This document shows, in pieces, positions 45,889-55,235 of a DNA stretch of 64,000 nt; position 1 is the stretch's first letter, and every line of letters starts with the position of its first letter. Both the position numbers and the translations under genes were made by a program. Location of the stretch: positions 2,604,001 to 2,668,000 of the forward strand of contig NZ_CP009526.1 of NCBI RefSeq assembly GCF_000969985.1, read 5' to 3'. A model generated the notes under the pieces. That model saw only the letters and a list, made by a program, of their open reading frames with translations. It had not been told where the DNA came from and ran no database searches. Origin of the DNA: Methanosarcina barkeri str. Wiesmoor. GTDB taxonomy: Archaea > Halobacteriota > Methanosarcinia > Methanosarcinales > Methanosarcinaceae.

Positions 45889-46220
45889 CAGCAGGATCCC
45901 TTCATCGGTTTCAAATATTACCGACCCTCTTCGATTGTCGTATGCGCTTGGAATATTTTTACCTTCTTTGAAACGGTTGAGTTTTATGGGTTTTCTACTT
46001 CTTGATAGGGTCTTTATTTCTAGAATTATTTAAAATTTCCACAGGTTGGTTGCTTTCCTTATTCGGTCTCGAATAACAGGAACTTTTTATTTCCTATAAA
46101 GTTCTCAATAACTATATCAAAAGAGTTATGCCCTGAATAACTTCACTTTCATTCTTTTAGTAACTTTTATATGTTAATCCATAATGAAAAGCAGAAACAA
46201 GTTCAAAAGAAGATGTAAAA

Positions 46221-47747
46221 ATGGCAGGCAATAATAACGAAACTGAAAACAGGTTATGGGACGTAGCAAATGAACTTCGGGCTAATTCCGGCTTGAAAGC
46301 CTCGGAATATTCTGTGCCTGTGCTTGGATTAATTTTTCTAAGGTATGCCGAATTTAAATTTGCCAAGGCAGAAAAGGAATTGAAACTGGAGCTTGAAAAC
46401 GAATCATCCAGCAGACGAAGGAAAAAAGAAATCTCAAAAATTGATTTTCAGGCAAAAGGAGTCCTGTACCTCCCGAAAAAAGCCAGATATTCTTATCTGC
46501 TGAACCTGCCAGAAAGCGAAAACATAGGGAAAGCCGTAAATGATGCAATGGAAGCAATTGAAGCCGAAAATCCAGAACTGACCGATACCTTGCCAAAAAA
46601 CTACACATCTTTTGAAAATGACCTGCTTGTTGCTCTTTTAAAAGCCTTTAAACTGCCCCCGGAAATCAAAGGCGACGCTTTTGGGAAAATCTACGAATAT
46701 TTCCTCGGCAAATTCGCAATGGCCGAAGGCCAGAAAGGCGGGGAATTCTTCACTCCTACATCTCTTGTCAGGCTGATTGTGGAAATTATCGAGCCCTACC
46801 ACGGGAGAATCCTTGACCCTGCCTGCGGGTCAGGCGGCATGTTCGTCCAGAGTGCCCATTTCGTGGAAAACCAACACAAAGAAGCCAGTTCCGAAATTTC
46901 GATCTACGGCCAGGAAAAGGTAGCCGATACTGTTAGGCTCTGCAAGATGAACCTTGCAGTCCACGGTCTTTCAGGGGACATTAAAGAAGGCAACACCTAT
47001 TACGAAGACATTCACAACTCAGTAGACGCATTTGATTTTGTGATGGCAAATCCACCATTCAACGTGAAAAAAGTTGATTTTGAAAAAGTGAAAGGCGACA
47101 AAAGAGTCCCTCTCGGGACTCCTTCAACTGATAACGCAAATTACCTCTGGATTCAGCACTTCTGGTCAACCCTGAATGAAAAAGGCAGGGCCGGTTTTGT
47201 TATGGCAAATTCAGCATCGGACGCCAGGGGTACAGAAGCCGAAATCCGAAAGCAGCTCATAGAAGGCAATGCAGTTGACGTGATGGTCTCAATCGGCTCA
47301 AACTTTTTTTATACTGTCACTTTGCCCTGCACCCTCTGGTTCCTGGACAAAGGCAAAGCCAGAACGTCACGAAAAGATAAGATTCTCTTCATTGATGCGC
47401 GGGAAATTTTTACGCAGGTCGACCGGGCGCACAGGGAATTTACCGGCGAGCAGATTGAAAAGCTCGCTGGAATCGTAAGGAGCTACCGCGAAAAGGAAGG
47501 AAGCGAACCTTATGAGGACGTTAAGGGGCTGTGTAAGGTTGCAACACTTGACGAGGTCAGAGAGCAGGGATATTCCCTCAACCCGGGGCGGTATGTTGGA
47601 GTTGCCGAAGCCGTTGAAGAGGATTTTGATTTTACTGAAAGGCTGCAAGAGTTGAATGAGGAGCTTGAAGGGCTTAACCTTGAAGCTAGGGAACTGGAAG
47701 AACAGATTTCTGAGAATATTGAGAAATTAGTAAGGAGCGGTGTTTAA
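46221..47747 (+). CDS. hsdM: Type I restriction-modification DNA methyltransferase subunit HsdM
   Basis: A 508-residue adenine methyltransferase subunit. N-terminal HsdM helical domain ([20 protein letters not shown]) about 10-130, then the N6-Mtase core: [15 protein letters not shown], the SAM motif [13 protein letters not shown] (about 197), and the catalytic MANPPFNVK (about 275). A coiled-coil end ([20 protein letters not shown]) contacts HsdS. ATG 46221 has aagaagatg upstream. The stop overlaps the hsdS start by one base (taatg), so the two are coupled. First gene of the restriction island. Confidence 0.95.
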   Translation: MAGNNNETENRLWDVANELRANSGLKASEYSVPVLGLIFLRYAEFKFAKAEKELKLELENESSSRRRKKEISKIDFQAKGVLYLPKKARYSYLLNLPESENIGKAVNDAMEAIEAENPELTDTLPKNYTSFENDLLVALLKAFKLPPEIKGDAFGKIYEYFLGKFAMAEGQKGGEFFTPTSLVRLIVEIIEPYHGRILDPACGSGGMFVQSAHFVENQHKEASSEISIYGQEKVADTVRLCKMNLAVHGLSGDIKEGNTYYEDIHNSVDAFDFVMANPPFNVKKVDFEKVKGDKRVPLGTPSTDNANYLWIQHFWSTLNEKGRAGFVMANSASDARGTEAEIRKQLIEGNAVDVMVSIGSNFFYTVTLPCTLWFLDKGKARTSRKDKILFIDAREIFTQVDRAHREFTGEQIEKLAGIVRSYREKEGSEPYEDVKGLCKVATLDEVREQGYSLNPGRYVGVAEAVEEDFDFTERLQELNEELEGLNLEARELEEQISENIEKLVRSGV

Positions 47748-49087
47748 TGCCGAGAGTAAATACATCAAATTCTTGGAAAAAAGTTCCAATAAAAAATTTG
47801 TACTTGGGTTTATATGATGGACCTCATGCTACGCCTAAACCTTCTTTGAGTGGACCAATATTTTTAGGAATAAAAAATATTACTGAAGATGGTAGGCTAG
47901 ATTTATCTCAAATTAGGAACATCTCAGAAGATGATTTTCCAAAATGGACAAAAAGAGTTCTTCCAACAGAGGGAGATATAGTATTCAGCTATGAAGCTAC
48001 GTTAAATCTCTATGCAATGATTCCTAAAGGGTTTCGAGGATGTCTTGGTAGAAGGCTTGCACTTATAAGACCCGATACTGAAATTGTAAATCCAAAATTC
48101 TTGTACTATTCTTTTTTTGGAGAAGAATGGAGAAATACTATCTCTAAAAATTTAATTTCTGGTGCAACAGTTGATCGAATTCCTCTTATAAATTTTCCAA
48201 ACTTTGAAGTTTCTATACCTATTCATTCAATCCAAAGAAAAATCGCCTCCATCCTCTCTAATTATGATAATCTTATCGAAAACAACACCCGACGAATAGA
48301 AATTCTTGAACAGATAGCAAAGCTGGTGTACGAAGAATGGTTCGTTAAGTTCAGGTTTCCGGGGCACGAAAATGTAGAAATGGTATCTTCGGAATTAGGG
48401 GAGATTCCGGAGGGGTGGAAAGTAGAAAAATTATCTGAACTGGTCAAAACACAATATGGATATACAGAAAGTGCAACCGAAGAAGAAATTGGCCCAAAGT
48501 TTTTGAGGGGTAAAGATATCAATAAACAGTCATACATTTCCTGGGACGAAGTGCCTTTTTGTTCGATTTCTCCTGAAGTTTTAGATAAATATCTCTTAAA
48601 GAAAGGAGATATTGTTGTTATAAGAATGGCCGATCCCGGTAAAGTTGGAATTGTTGAAACAGAAGTTAATGCTGTATTTGCTTCTTACTTGATAAGACTG
48701 GAAATAATTAAAAATATCAAGCCTTATTATTTGTTTTACTTTTTACAGTCAGACAAATTTCAAAATTATGTAATCGCTGCATCGACAGGGACTACCAGAA
48801 AAAGTGCCAGTGCAGGTGTAATTACTAACATTGACTTAATAATTCCACCTGAATACTTATTAACATTATTTGAAGATAAAATTGGACTTCTTAGAAAGCA
48901 ATTGAATATATTAATTAACAAAAACCAAAATCTCCGCAAAACCCGCGACCTTCTTCTCCCAAAACTCATTTCAGGAGAAATCGACGTTTCGGATCTGGAT
49001 ATTAGCATAAGAAATGAGTATCAGGAGCATAATATTAATTTTGGAGAGCCACAAGATGAGGAAGGACTCAGATCTAAAATGGGCTGA
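47747..49087 (+). CDS. hsdS: Type I restriction-modification specificity subunit HsdS
   Basis: A 446-residue DNA-recognition subunit with two target-recognition domains: about 8-160 (KVPIKNLYLGLYDGPHATPK) and about 222-385 (ELGEIPEGWKVEKLSELV), separated by the central coiled coil (IDSNLIENNTRRIEILEQI; KLVYEEWFVKFRFPG) and followed by a terminal coiled coil ending TRDLLLPKLISGEIDVSDLD. Two different domains imply a bipartite, asymmetric target sequence that cannot be predicted here. It starts at ATG 47747 overlapping the hsdM stop. Its end overlaps the next gene by 32 bases. Confidence 0.95.
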   Translation: MPRVNTSNSWKKVPIKNLYLGLYDGPHATPKPSLSGPIFLGIKNITEDGRLDLSQIRNISEDDFPKWTKRVLPTEGDIVFSYEATLNLYAMIPKGFRGCLGRRLALIRPDTEIVNPKFLYYSFFGEEWRNTISKNLISGATVDRIPLINFPNFEVSIPIHSIQRKIASILSNYDNLIENNTRRIEILEQIAKLVYEEWFVKFRFPGHENVEMVSSELGEIPEGWKVEKLSELVKTQYGYTESATEEEIGPKFLRGKDINKQSYISWDEVPFCSISPEVLDKYLLKKGDIVVIRMADPGKVGIVETEVNAVFASYLIRLEIIKNIKPYYLFYFLQSDKFQNYVIAASTGTTRKSASAGVITNIDLIIPPEYLLTLFEDKIGLLRKQLNILINKNQNLRKTRDLLLPKLISGEIDVSDLDISIRNEYQEHNINFGEPQDEEGLRSKMG

Positions 49088-49628
49088 CCTGAAAAAATCA
49101 CTTCAGAAATCAGACAAGAAAGAGCTTTTAAATGCCATTCAGGAGCTTTATAAGTATTCCGAAGACAACAGAAGATATTTGCTTGCCAGGTTTATTGATA
49201 AGAAAGAGATCCCTAAAGTTCTGGAAGAGTACAGACAGATAGTTATAAATGAATTTTTCCCGGAAATGGGGATTGGAGAGCTTCGATACTCTGTTGCGGA
49301 AAAAGCAATTAAGGAATATTCGGAAGCATCCGGGGATTTTATCGGGAAAATGGAGTTGATGCTTACTTATGCGGAAAATGGAGTGAAATATACAAACGAA
49401 TATGGAGACATAGATGAAGAGTTCTACGACAAAATTAATGACATGCTTGAACAGTTTTGCGCTTTGTTGAAAACACCTGAAGGGCAATCACTTTATCCGC
49501 ATTTCAGGGAACGGCTTCTTAAAGTCCGTGATGATTCGGAAGAAATCGCCTGGTGTTTTGGGGATGCGGTTGATATCCTCATTACGAATATTGAAGATTT
49601 TTTTGAAGAAGTGCAGAATGATTCGTAA
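49056..49628 (+). CDS. DUF6155 family protein, in hsd operon
   Basis: A 190-residue, probably cytosolic protein rich in charged helices. The N-terminus has WADLKKSLQKSDKKELLNAI; the middle EYRQIVINEFFPEMGIGELR; the end HFRERLLKVRDDSEEIAWCF and IEDFFEEVQND. I place it in DUF6155 from the DLKKxLxxxxKxELLxxIxxLY-like start and the helical layout; function unknown. ATG 49056 lies inside the end of hsdS (32-bp overlap), with ggagag upstream, so it is part of the hsdMS transcript. A second, broken copy follows hsdR (54142-54853). This repeated linkage suggests a role with the restriction system. Confidence 0.75.
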   Translation: MRKDSDLKWADLKKSLQKSDKKELLNAIQELYKYSEDNRRYLLARFIDKKEIPKVLEEYRQIVINEFFPEMGIGELRYSVAEKAIKEYSEASGDFIGKMELMLTYAENGVKYTNEYGDIDEEFYDKINDMLEQFCALLKTPEGQSLYPHFRERLLKVRDDSEEIAWCFGDAVDILITNIEDFFEEVQNDS

Positions 49629-49675
49629 AACAAAAAACTCAGATGGTTTTTCATGGTGAAAGAAGGGTAAAATGG

Positions 49676-49892
49676 ATGGAACTGGAAGAAATCCTGCAGA
49701 AGACTGAGGGACGACCTGGATTTCCTTAAAACAAAAGTTCTCGAAATCGAAAAAAGCCTTGAGTTAATTGACAGTGAGCTGCACCCTGTAAGAGAAGAAT
49801 ACCTTGAGAGACTGGACGAGATCAAAAAAGAAGGGACTATTTCGGGAAGCGAATTTGAAAAGAAATTTGGGGTAATTTACAGAACGTCCTGA
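49676..49892 (+). pseudogene. Small coiled-coil protein broken by one base
   Basis: ATG 49676 starts MELEEILQKTE; after an extra g in gaggga, the downstream frame continues DDLDFLKTKVLEIEKSLELI then EEYLERLDEIKKEGTISGSE and ends VIYRTS. Removing one base restores a protein of about 71 residues, largely coiled coil. It follows the DUF6155 gene by 47 bp. A frame-repair or a sequencing error would both explain it. Confidence 0.6.
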
Positions 49893-49914
49893 AACTGAAA
49901 AACTCGCCTCATGC

Positions 49915-50679
49915 TCATTGATGTATTTTTTGAAGAGGGACAGAATAAATAAACATATTTCTTTTGACTTTTTTAAGTCTTTCGTACTCGTTTTCATAAC
50001 AATCAAGAACTCGCTGGAGCGAATTCTTTGTAGTCTCATTTTTGACCAGAAAGAAGAATATAATCTCATTGTCCGAAGTGTATAGCGGCAAAACTCCCAT
50101 TTTTTCTTTTAACTCCAGAAACCGCTTATGCAAATAATCAGGATGTTTTTTGAATTTTGGGAAATGCTGGTAAATCATAATTGTGGAGTTCTGATCCATT
50201 CGGTCGTAAAGGTTTTTTACTTCACTGTATAGGAGATGTTTCTCTCTGGAATACTTAACTTCCAATCCTATATCCGGATCTATAAAAATTAAAGAGTTTG
50301 TCAATAGTTCCCGGGGTATTTCACTGAAATACTCTTTTCGGACCTGTTCCTCAAAATACAAGCCTTTCTGCCCTTTGTAAATAGAGATTTTGTGATCTTT
50401 TGAATTAAAGTAAGATTCAATGGAATTGATATCTCTTTCATTAGCTTTTACATCTTTATATGGTTCAAGGAATTCCACGAGCTTTTCATTGTGAGTACCA
50501 GGTAGGTTATGAATTTTCGCTTTCTGAAAATCCCTTTTGTTTCCTTCATTACTAGAATCGTTTTTGTTAAGCATAGGGATGAAAGTTAGATGTTGTAAAG
50601 AATCGTTCTTTTCCAGGATATTAAGGATCAAATCATACTTGAAAAGGTCTCTCAGGTCTCCAAAAAACTGGTTTTTCAT
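49915..50679 (-). CDS. Conserved protein of unknown function, antisense within the hsd island
   Basis: A 254-residue soluble protein between hsdS/DUF6155 and hsdR on the opposite strand. Motifs: an N-terminal FFGDLRDLFKYDLILNILEK, FIPMLNKND, a central LLTNSLIFIDPDIGLEVKYS, HLLYSEVKNLYDRMDQNSTI and MIYQHFPKFKKHPDYL. The pattern SLIFIDPDIGLE followed by YDRM and a hydrophobic strand looks like a Rossmann-like core with an acidic catalytic or binding site, as in nucleic-acid-processing proteins, but I cannot place the family. ATG at 50679, with an AT-rich promoter region to the right. Confidence 0.65.
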   Translation of the reverse strand: MKNQFFGDLRDLFKYDLILNILEKNDSLQHLTFIPMLNKNDSSNEGNKRDFQKAKIHNLPGTHNEKLVEFLEPYKDVKANERDINSIESYFNSKDHKISIYKGQKGLYFEEQVRKEYFSEIPRELLTNSLIFIDPDIGLEVKYSREKHLLYSEVKNLYDRMDQNSTIMIYQHFPKFKKHPDYLHKRFLELKEKMGVLPLYTSDNEIIFFFLVKNETTKNSLQRVLDCYENEYERLKKVKRNMFIYSVPLQKIHQ

Positions 50680-50835
50680 AATAATTCTTCGATGCCAAAA
50701 CTGTATAAAGTTTTATAAGCTGATGTTTGGAAAAATAATATGTAGAAAAATAATATGAAATCAATATAATTTAAATAGTTGAGAAGTCTTAACAGAATAT
50801 AGAATTTTGGAAAAGCCAGGGGAAAAATCGAAGTC

Positions 50836-53800
50836 GTGTTGAAAATGGTTGCCGAGATAAAAAATAATGACGGATCAGCGAGAAACGATGTTTTAAAAGA
50901 AGAAGATGAATCAGGTTCTGGTGATTATAGTGAAGGCACCCTCGTAGAAGAGTCCGCAATCCGAGAATTCGAAAAACTGGGTTATACTTTTTTAAACTGC
51001 TTCAATGAAAAAATCAGGCTTGACGGAAAAGGGACACTGGGCAGGAAAACAAAATCCGAAGTATTGCTTTTCAGGAAACTGAGAGAGGCAATCAAAAAAC
51101 TCAATCCTGAGATTTGCCCCGAAGCTGAAGAGTCCGCAATCCGGGAACTGGCAAAAGACAGGAGCAGGCTTAGCCCTGTAAAGGCAAATCAGGAAATTTA
51201 TTCATTAATCAAAAACGGGGTCAAGGTCAAAGTCCGAAATGAAAAAGGGGAAATTGAAGACCGGACCATAAAGATTATCGATTTTGAAAATCCCGAAAAT
51301 AACGACTTCTTTTTAGCTTCCCAGTTCTGGATTATGGGAGAAATGGAATCAAGGCGGACCGACCTTCTGGGATTTGTTAACGGGATTCCTTTAATTTTTC
51401 TTGAGCTAAAATCGACTGCCAGAAGGGTCAAAGAGGCTTTTGACGATAATCTTACAGACTATAAAGAAACAATTCCACAGCTTTTCTGGTACAATGCATT
51501 TATAATCCTCTCCAACGGCAGAGACTCAAAAATCGGCACTGTTACAAGCGGTTTTGATCATTTTGGGGAATGGAAAAGGGTTGAAGATGAAAATGAAACA
51601 GGAAGTACCCTGCTGGATACAATGATAAAGGGAACCTGCGAAAAAAGCCGCTTCCTTGATATCCTGGAAAACTTCACGCTTTTTTCTAGCAGTGAAGGGC
51701 ACTCAGTCAAAATTGTTGCCAAAAATCACCAGTACCTTGGAGTTAATAATGCCATAGAGTCCTTCAAAAAACGCAATGAGGATGAAGGAAAAATCGGTGT
51801 CTTCTGGCACACTCAGGGTTCTGGAAAAAGCTATTCCATGATATTTTTTACCCAAAAAATCCTGCGAAAATTTCCTGGCAATTACACCTTCGTGGTCGTA
51901 ACCGACAGGGATGAACTGGACGAGCAGATATATCAGAACTTCCAGAACGCAGGCGTAATAAGCGAAGTTGGCGTACAGGCCAGAAGTAGTAGGCATCTCA
52001 GGCAACTGCTAACTGAAGACCACAGGCTGGTTTTCACTTTGATCCACAAATTCGGGACTAACAAAGGAGTTAAGCATCCCCTACTTTCGGATAGAGATGA
52101 CATTATAGTAATTGCAGACGAAGCCCACAGGACCCAGTACGACACCCTGGCGCAAAACATGAGAGATGCTCTGCCGAATGCGAATTTTATAGGTTTTACA
52201 GGCACGCCTTTAATGGCTGGCGAAGAAAAGACAAAAGACACATTCGGAGACTACGTAAGCATCTACAACTTCATACAATCGATAGAAGATGGAGCAACCG
52301 TCCCCCTCTATTATGAAAATCGCGTGCCTGAAGTCCAGTTGCATAACGAGAGCCTCAATGATGATATTTATCGAGAAATCGAAAAAGCAGGTTTGAATGA
52401 TGAAGAAGAATCCAAACTTGCTACCGACTTTGCAAAGGAATACCAGATAATCGTAAGGGAAGAACGCCTGGAAACGATTGCAAAAGACATTGTAACGCAT
52501 TATACCACACGTGGTTACGCCGGAAAAGCCCTTGTAGTATCCATTGATAAGCTTACAACGGTCAGGATGTACGATAAAGTCCAGAAATACTGGAAAATGC
52601 ATATTAACGAACTCAAAGAAAAGAGAAAAGAAATAACTGAAGGTAAGAAAGCTATAGATCTGGAAAAACAGATCTCCGAACTTGAAAACACTGATATGGC
52701 AGTCGTTATCAGCGAAGGGCAGAATGAGGTAAAGAAATTTGAGGAAAATGGGCTGGATATAAGGCCACACAGGAAAAGAATATCTGTGGAAGATCTGGAA
52801 GAAATTTTCAAGGATTCAACAAGTAAGCTCAAAATTGTTTTCGTGTGCAGCAAATGGAGAGAAGGGTTCGATGTCCCCTCGCTTTCCACGATTTATCTTG
52901 ACAGGCCCATGAAGGACCACAGCCTCATGCAAACGATTGCCAGGGCAAACAGGGTCTTTGGAGATAAACCCGGAGGCTTCATTGTCGACTATGCTGGTAT
53001 TTTCAGAAATCTTGAACAGGCCCTCAAGATTTATGCAACGCCCAGATCTGGCGGAGTTGAAATCCCACTCAAGCCGAAAGAAAAACTTGTGGAAGCCCTT
53101 GAACAGAAGCTTAAAGAAATAAATAAATTCCTTTCCGGCCTTTCGGTAAATCCTGACAAAATCATCAAGATGAAGTCGAGTTTTGATAAAATAAATCTCT
53201 TGAAAAACGCAACTGATGCTATTCTCATAAACGAGTCAACAAAAAAGAAGTTTTTAACCGAAGCTGGGACTGCTCTAAAAATATACAAATCTATACTTCC
53301 CCACAAACGGGCCTCAGAGTTTTTTCCACAGGTAACTCTTTATGAAGAACTGGTAAACGAAATTCGTTCTCTTGATCCTGAAGTCGATATCTCAAGAGTA
53401 ACGGACGGTATACAGCGAGTCCTCGATACATCGATTAAGCCCAGAGAATATATAATCAAGGAATCAAAAAAGGGCAGAATAATTGCTCTTAGAGATATCG
53501 ACTTTGATGCCCTGGCAGATAGATTCGATAAGCAGCATAAGAACACTGAGTTTGAATGGCTAAAAAATCTTCTCTCGTACAAACTAAAAGAAATGGTTAA
53601 AATTAATAACAGCCGCCTTGATTACCAGAAAAGTTTTGAAAAACTGATCGAAAATTATAATTCAGGCTCTGATAACTCAGATTATCCTTACAGAGAACTA
53701 ATCGAATTTGCTAAAAAGCTGAAAAAAGAAGATGAGAGAGCAATAAAGGAAAATTTAACTGAAGAAGAACTCTCCCTCTTTGACAAGCTAAAAAAACCTG

Positions 53801-54066
53801 ATCTAACCGAGAAAGATAAAAAACAGGTAAAGCAGGTTGCAAGAGATCTGCTTTCCACACTAAAAGCTGAGAAACTCGTTCTGGACTGGCGGAAAAAACA
53901 GCAGGCAATGGCCGCAGTTAAAAAAGAAATTGAAGACGAACTTGATAAGGGACTGCCCGAATCATACGACTCCAGAATCTATGAAGAGAAATGCAATACA
54001 GTCTTTCAGCACATTTATGATTCTTATGCCGGTGACAGCCATAGCATTTATGAAGCAATAGCCTGA
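50836..54066 (+). CDS. hsdR: Type I restriction endonuclease/translocase subunit HsdR
   Basis: A 1076-residue motor and nuclease subunit. N-terminal nuclease domain (about 40-250) with the PD-(D/E)xK-like IPLIFLELKSTARR (Glu-x-Lys), then the superfamily-2 helicase: Walker A FWHTQGSGKSYSM (about 323), DEAH-type IADEAHRTQYDTL (about 427), FTGTPLMAGEEK, and motif VI-like LMQTIARANRVFGD. The C-terminal helical domain has many charged helices (QKLKEINKFLSG, FDKINLLK). GTG 50836 has agggg twelve bases upstream; TTG 50839 or ATG 50845 are alternatives. With HsdM and HsdS it forms a full type I system that cuts foreign DNA lacking the methyl mark. Confidence 0.95.
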   Translation: MLKMVAEIKNNDGSARNDVLKEEDESGSGDYSEGTLVEESAIREFEKLGYTFLNCFNEKIRLDGKGTLGRKTKSEVLLFRKLREAIKKLNPEICPEAEESAIRELAKDRSRLSPVKANQEIYSLIKNGVKVKVRNEKGEIEDRTIKIIDFENPENNDFFLASQFWIMGEMESRRTDLLGFVNGIPLIFLELKSTARRVKEAFDDNLTDYKETIPQLFWYNAFIILSNGRDSKIGTVTSGFDHFGEWKRVEDENETGSTLLDTMIKGTCEKSRFLDILENFTLFSSSEGHSVKIVAKNHQYLGVNNAIESFKKRNEDEGKIGVFWHTQGSGKSYSMIFFTQKILRKFPGNYTFVVVTDRDELDEQIYQNFQNAGVISEVGVQARSSRHLRQLLTEDHRLVFTLIHKFGTNKGVKHPLLSDRDDIIVIADEAHRTQYDTLAQNMRDALPNANFIGFTGTPLMAGEEKTKDTFGDYVSIYNFIQSIEDGATVPLYYENRVPEVQLHNESLNDDIYREIEKAGLNDEEESKLATDFAKEYQIIVREERLETIAKDIVTHYTTRGYAGKALVVSIDKLTTVRMYDKVQKYWKMHINELKEKRKEITEGKKAIDLEKQISELENTDMAVVISEGQNEVKKFEENGLDIRPHRKRISVEDLEEIFKDSTSKLKIVFVCSKWREGFDVPSLSTIYLDRPMKDHSLMQTIARANRVFGDKPGGFIVDYAGIFRNLEQALKIYATPRSGGVEIPLKPKEKLVEALEQKLKEINKFLSGLSVNPDKIIKMKSSFDKINLLKNATDAILINESTKKKFLTEAGTALKIYKSILPHKRASEFFPQVTLYEELVNEIRSLDPEVDISRVTDGIQRVLDTSIKPREYIIKESKKGRIIALRDIDFDALADRFDKQHKNTEFEWLKNLLSYKLKEMVKINNSRLDYQKSFEKLIENYNSGSDNSDYPYRELIEFAKKLKKEDERAIKENLTEEELSLFDKLKKPDLTEKDKKQVKQVARDLLSTLKAEKLVLDWRKKQQAMAAVKKEIEDELDKGLPESYDSRIYEEKCNTVFQHIYDSYAGDSHSIYEAIA

Positions 54067-54141
54067 AAAAAAAGATTCTATTCGGATTAATACTTATAAT
54101 GAGATTCAGGAAACGTAACTTTTGCCTTATGGAGCTGTAAA

Positions 54142-54853
54142 ATGAGAAATACTCCGGACTTAAGGTGGCTTGACTTAAAAAATGCCCTAAAAAACACAGA
54201 CCGAAAAGAGCTTATTAATATTATTCGGGATCTTTACAGGTATTCTGAGGAAAATAGAAGGTATCTGCTGCCAGATCCATGAATACAAATGCTGAGCCCA
54301 GGATTCTGGAAGCTTACAGGGAAGTAATAAAAAATGAGTTTTTTCCGAAAAAGGGGCACGGGACGCTCAGGTACTCGATTGCAAAAAAAGCAATTAGCGA
54401 CTATTCGAAGGCTTCCGGGGATTTTGCAGGGACAATGGAGTTGATGCTTTTTACGTCGAAAATGGGGTGGAATTTACCAACGAATATGGAGATATAGACG
54501 AGGAGTTTTATCAAGGAGCCTATCCCAAAACCAGCTTTATCCTCAAATAGATAAAAGTTTCAGAACTATTTTCCGTGATCTGAAAACCATTGATCATTCC
54601 CTATTCAAGATTTAGAGAAGCAGTTTTGAGTTATGGGATAGGCTCAAGAAATATACAAATATACAGTGCCTTTGACGAGTTCTGCACAAGGTTAGAAACA
54701 CCTGAAGGCGAAACACTTTATGACGGTTTCAGGGAAAGGCTTTTGAAGATCCGCAGGAAAACAAAAGGAATGGAATGTGGATTTGGAGACGGAATAAAAC
54801 TGCGTGTTAGAGAAATTGAAGATTTTTTTGAAGAAGACGTGCAGGACAACTGA
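54142..54853 (+). pseudogene. Second DUF6155 copy, frameshifted and MITE-disrupted
   Basis: The N-terminal part starts at ATG 54142 (PDLRWLDLKNALKNTDRKEL, SEENRRYLLPDP then TGA). After that the frame shifts to NTNAEPRILEAYREVIKNEF and YSIAKKAISDYSKASGDFAG, another shift gives SKMGWN. The MITE at 54516-54645 then interrupts it, and the end HGFRERLLKIRRKTKG-like GETLYDGFRERLLKIRRK and EIEDFFEEDVQDN follows. Homologous throughout to 49056-49628. Confidence 0.85.
54516..54645. mobile_element. IS5-type MITE (130 bp)
   Basis: Terminal inverted repeats gagcctatcccaaaac and complementary ttatgggataggctc, matching those of the IS5 element at 26846-27702. A 3-bp direct repeat aag flanks it (54513-54515 and 54646-54648). 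No coding capacity. It is inserted in the DUF6155 pseudogene. Confidence 0.85.
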
Positions 54854-54980
54854 TGGTTAGTCCTTCCCGTTTTATTCTGGTTTGTGAGAAGGGAAGTTTT
54901 TCTGTGGGTATTAATGATAGATTACTCTATTTTTAAACATGAGAAAAAATTTAAATAAGATTGGTTGATTAAATAAGAAC

Positions 54981-55076
54981 ATGGACCTACAGTTAAGAAA
55001 AGATTTAATTTCAGCCATTGGTTGGCTTGTTCTCTGGATTATTATCAGAAGCTACATAAATGCCTGTACCTCTTAA
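54981..55076 (+). CDS. Possible 31-residue single-helix membrane peptide
   Basis: ATG 54981 reads MDLQLRKDLISAIGWLVLWI then IIRSYINACTS. A TATA-like atttaaata stands about 25-30 bases upstream, so it could be leaderless. One transmembrane helix, basic N-terminal flank. Too short for a family; comparable to 41843-41941. Confidence 0.4.
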   Translation: MDLQLRKDLISAIGWLVLWIIIRSYINACTS

Positions 55077-55235
55077 CTTTGGGACTCTAACAGAGAAACT
55101 TAAAAGATTTTTAAAGGGAATTCAAATTACTGAAAGCTGCATAAAATAATTTATGGTTTAACCTTCAGATTTGCAGGCACTGCAGGGGAGATTACAACAA
55201 ACAATTTTTTATATTTAAAATCCAATTTATTTCCA
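55077..55235. other. Short spacer before 55236 gene
   Basis: No gene. The frame of the next gene is open upstream to about 55140 but lacks an ordinary start. Confidence 0.3.
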
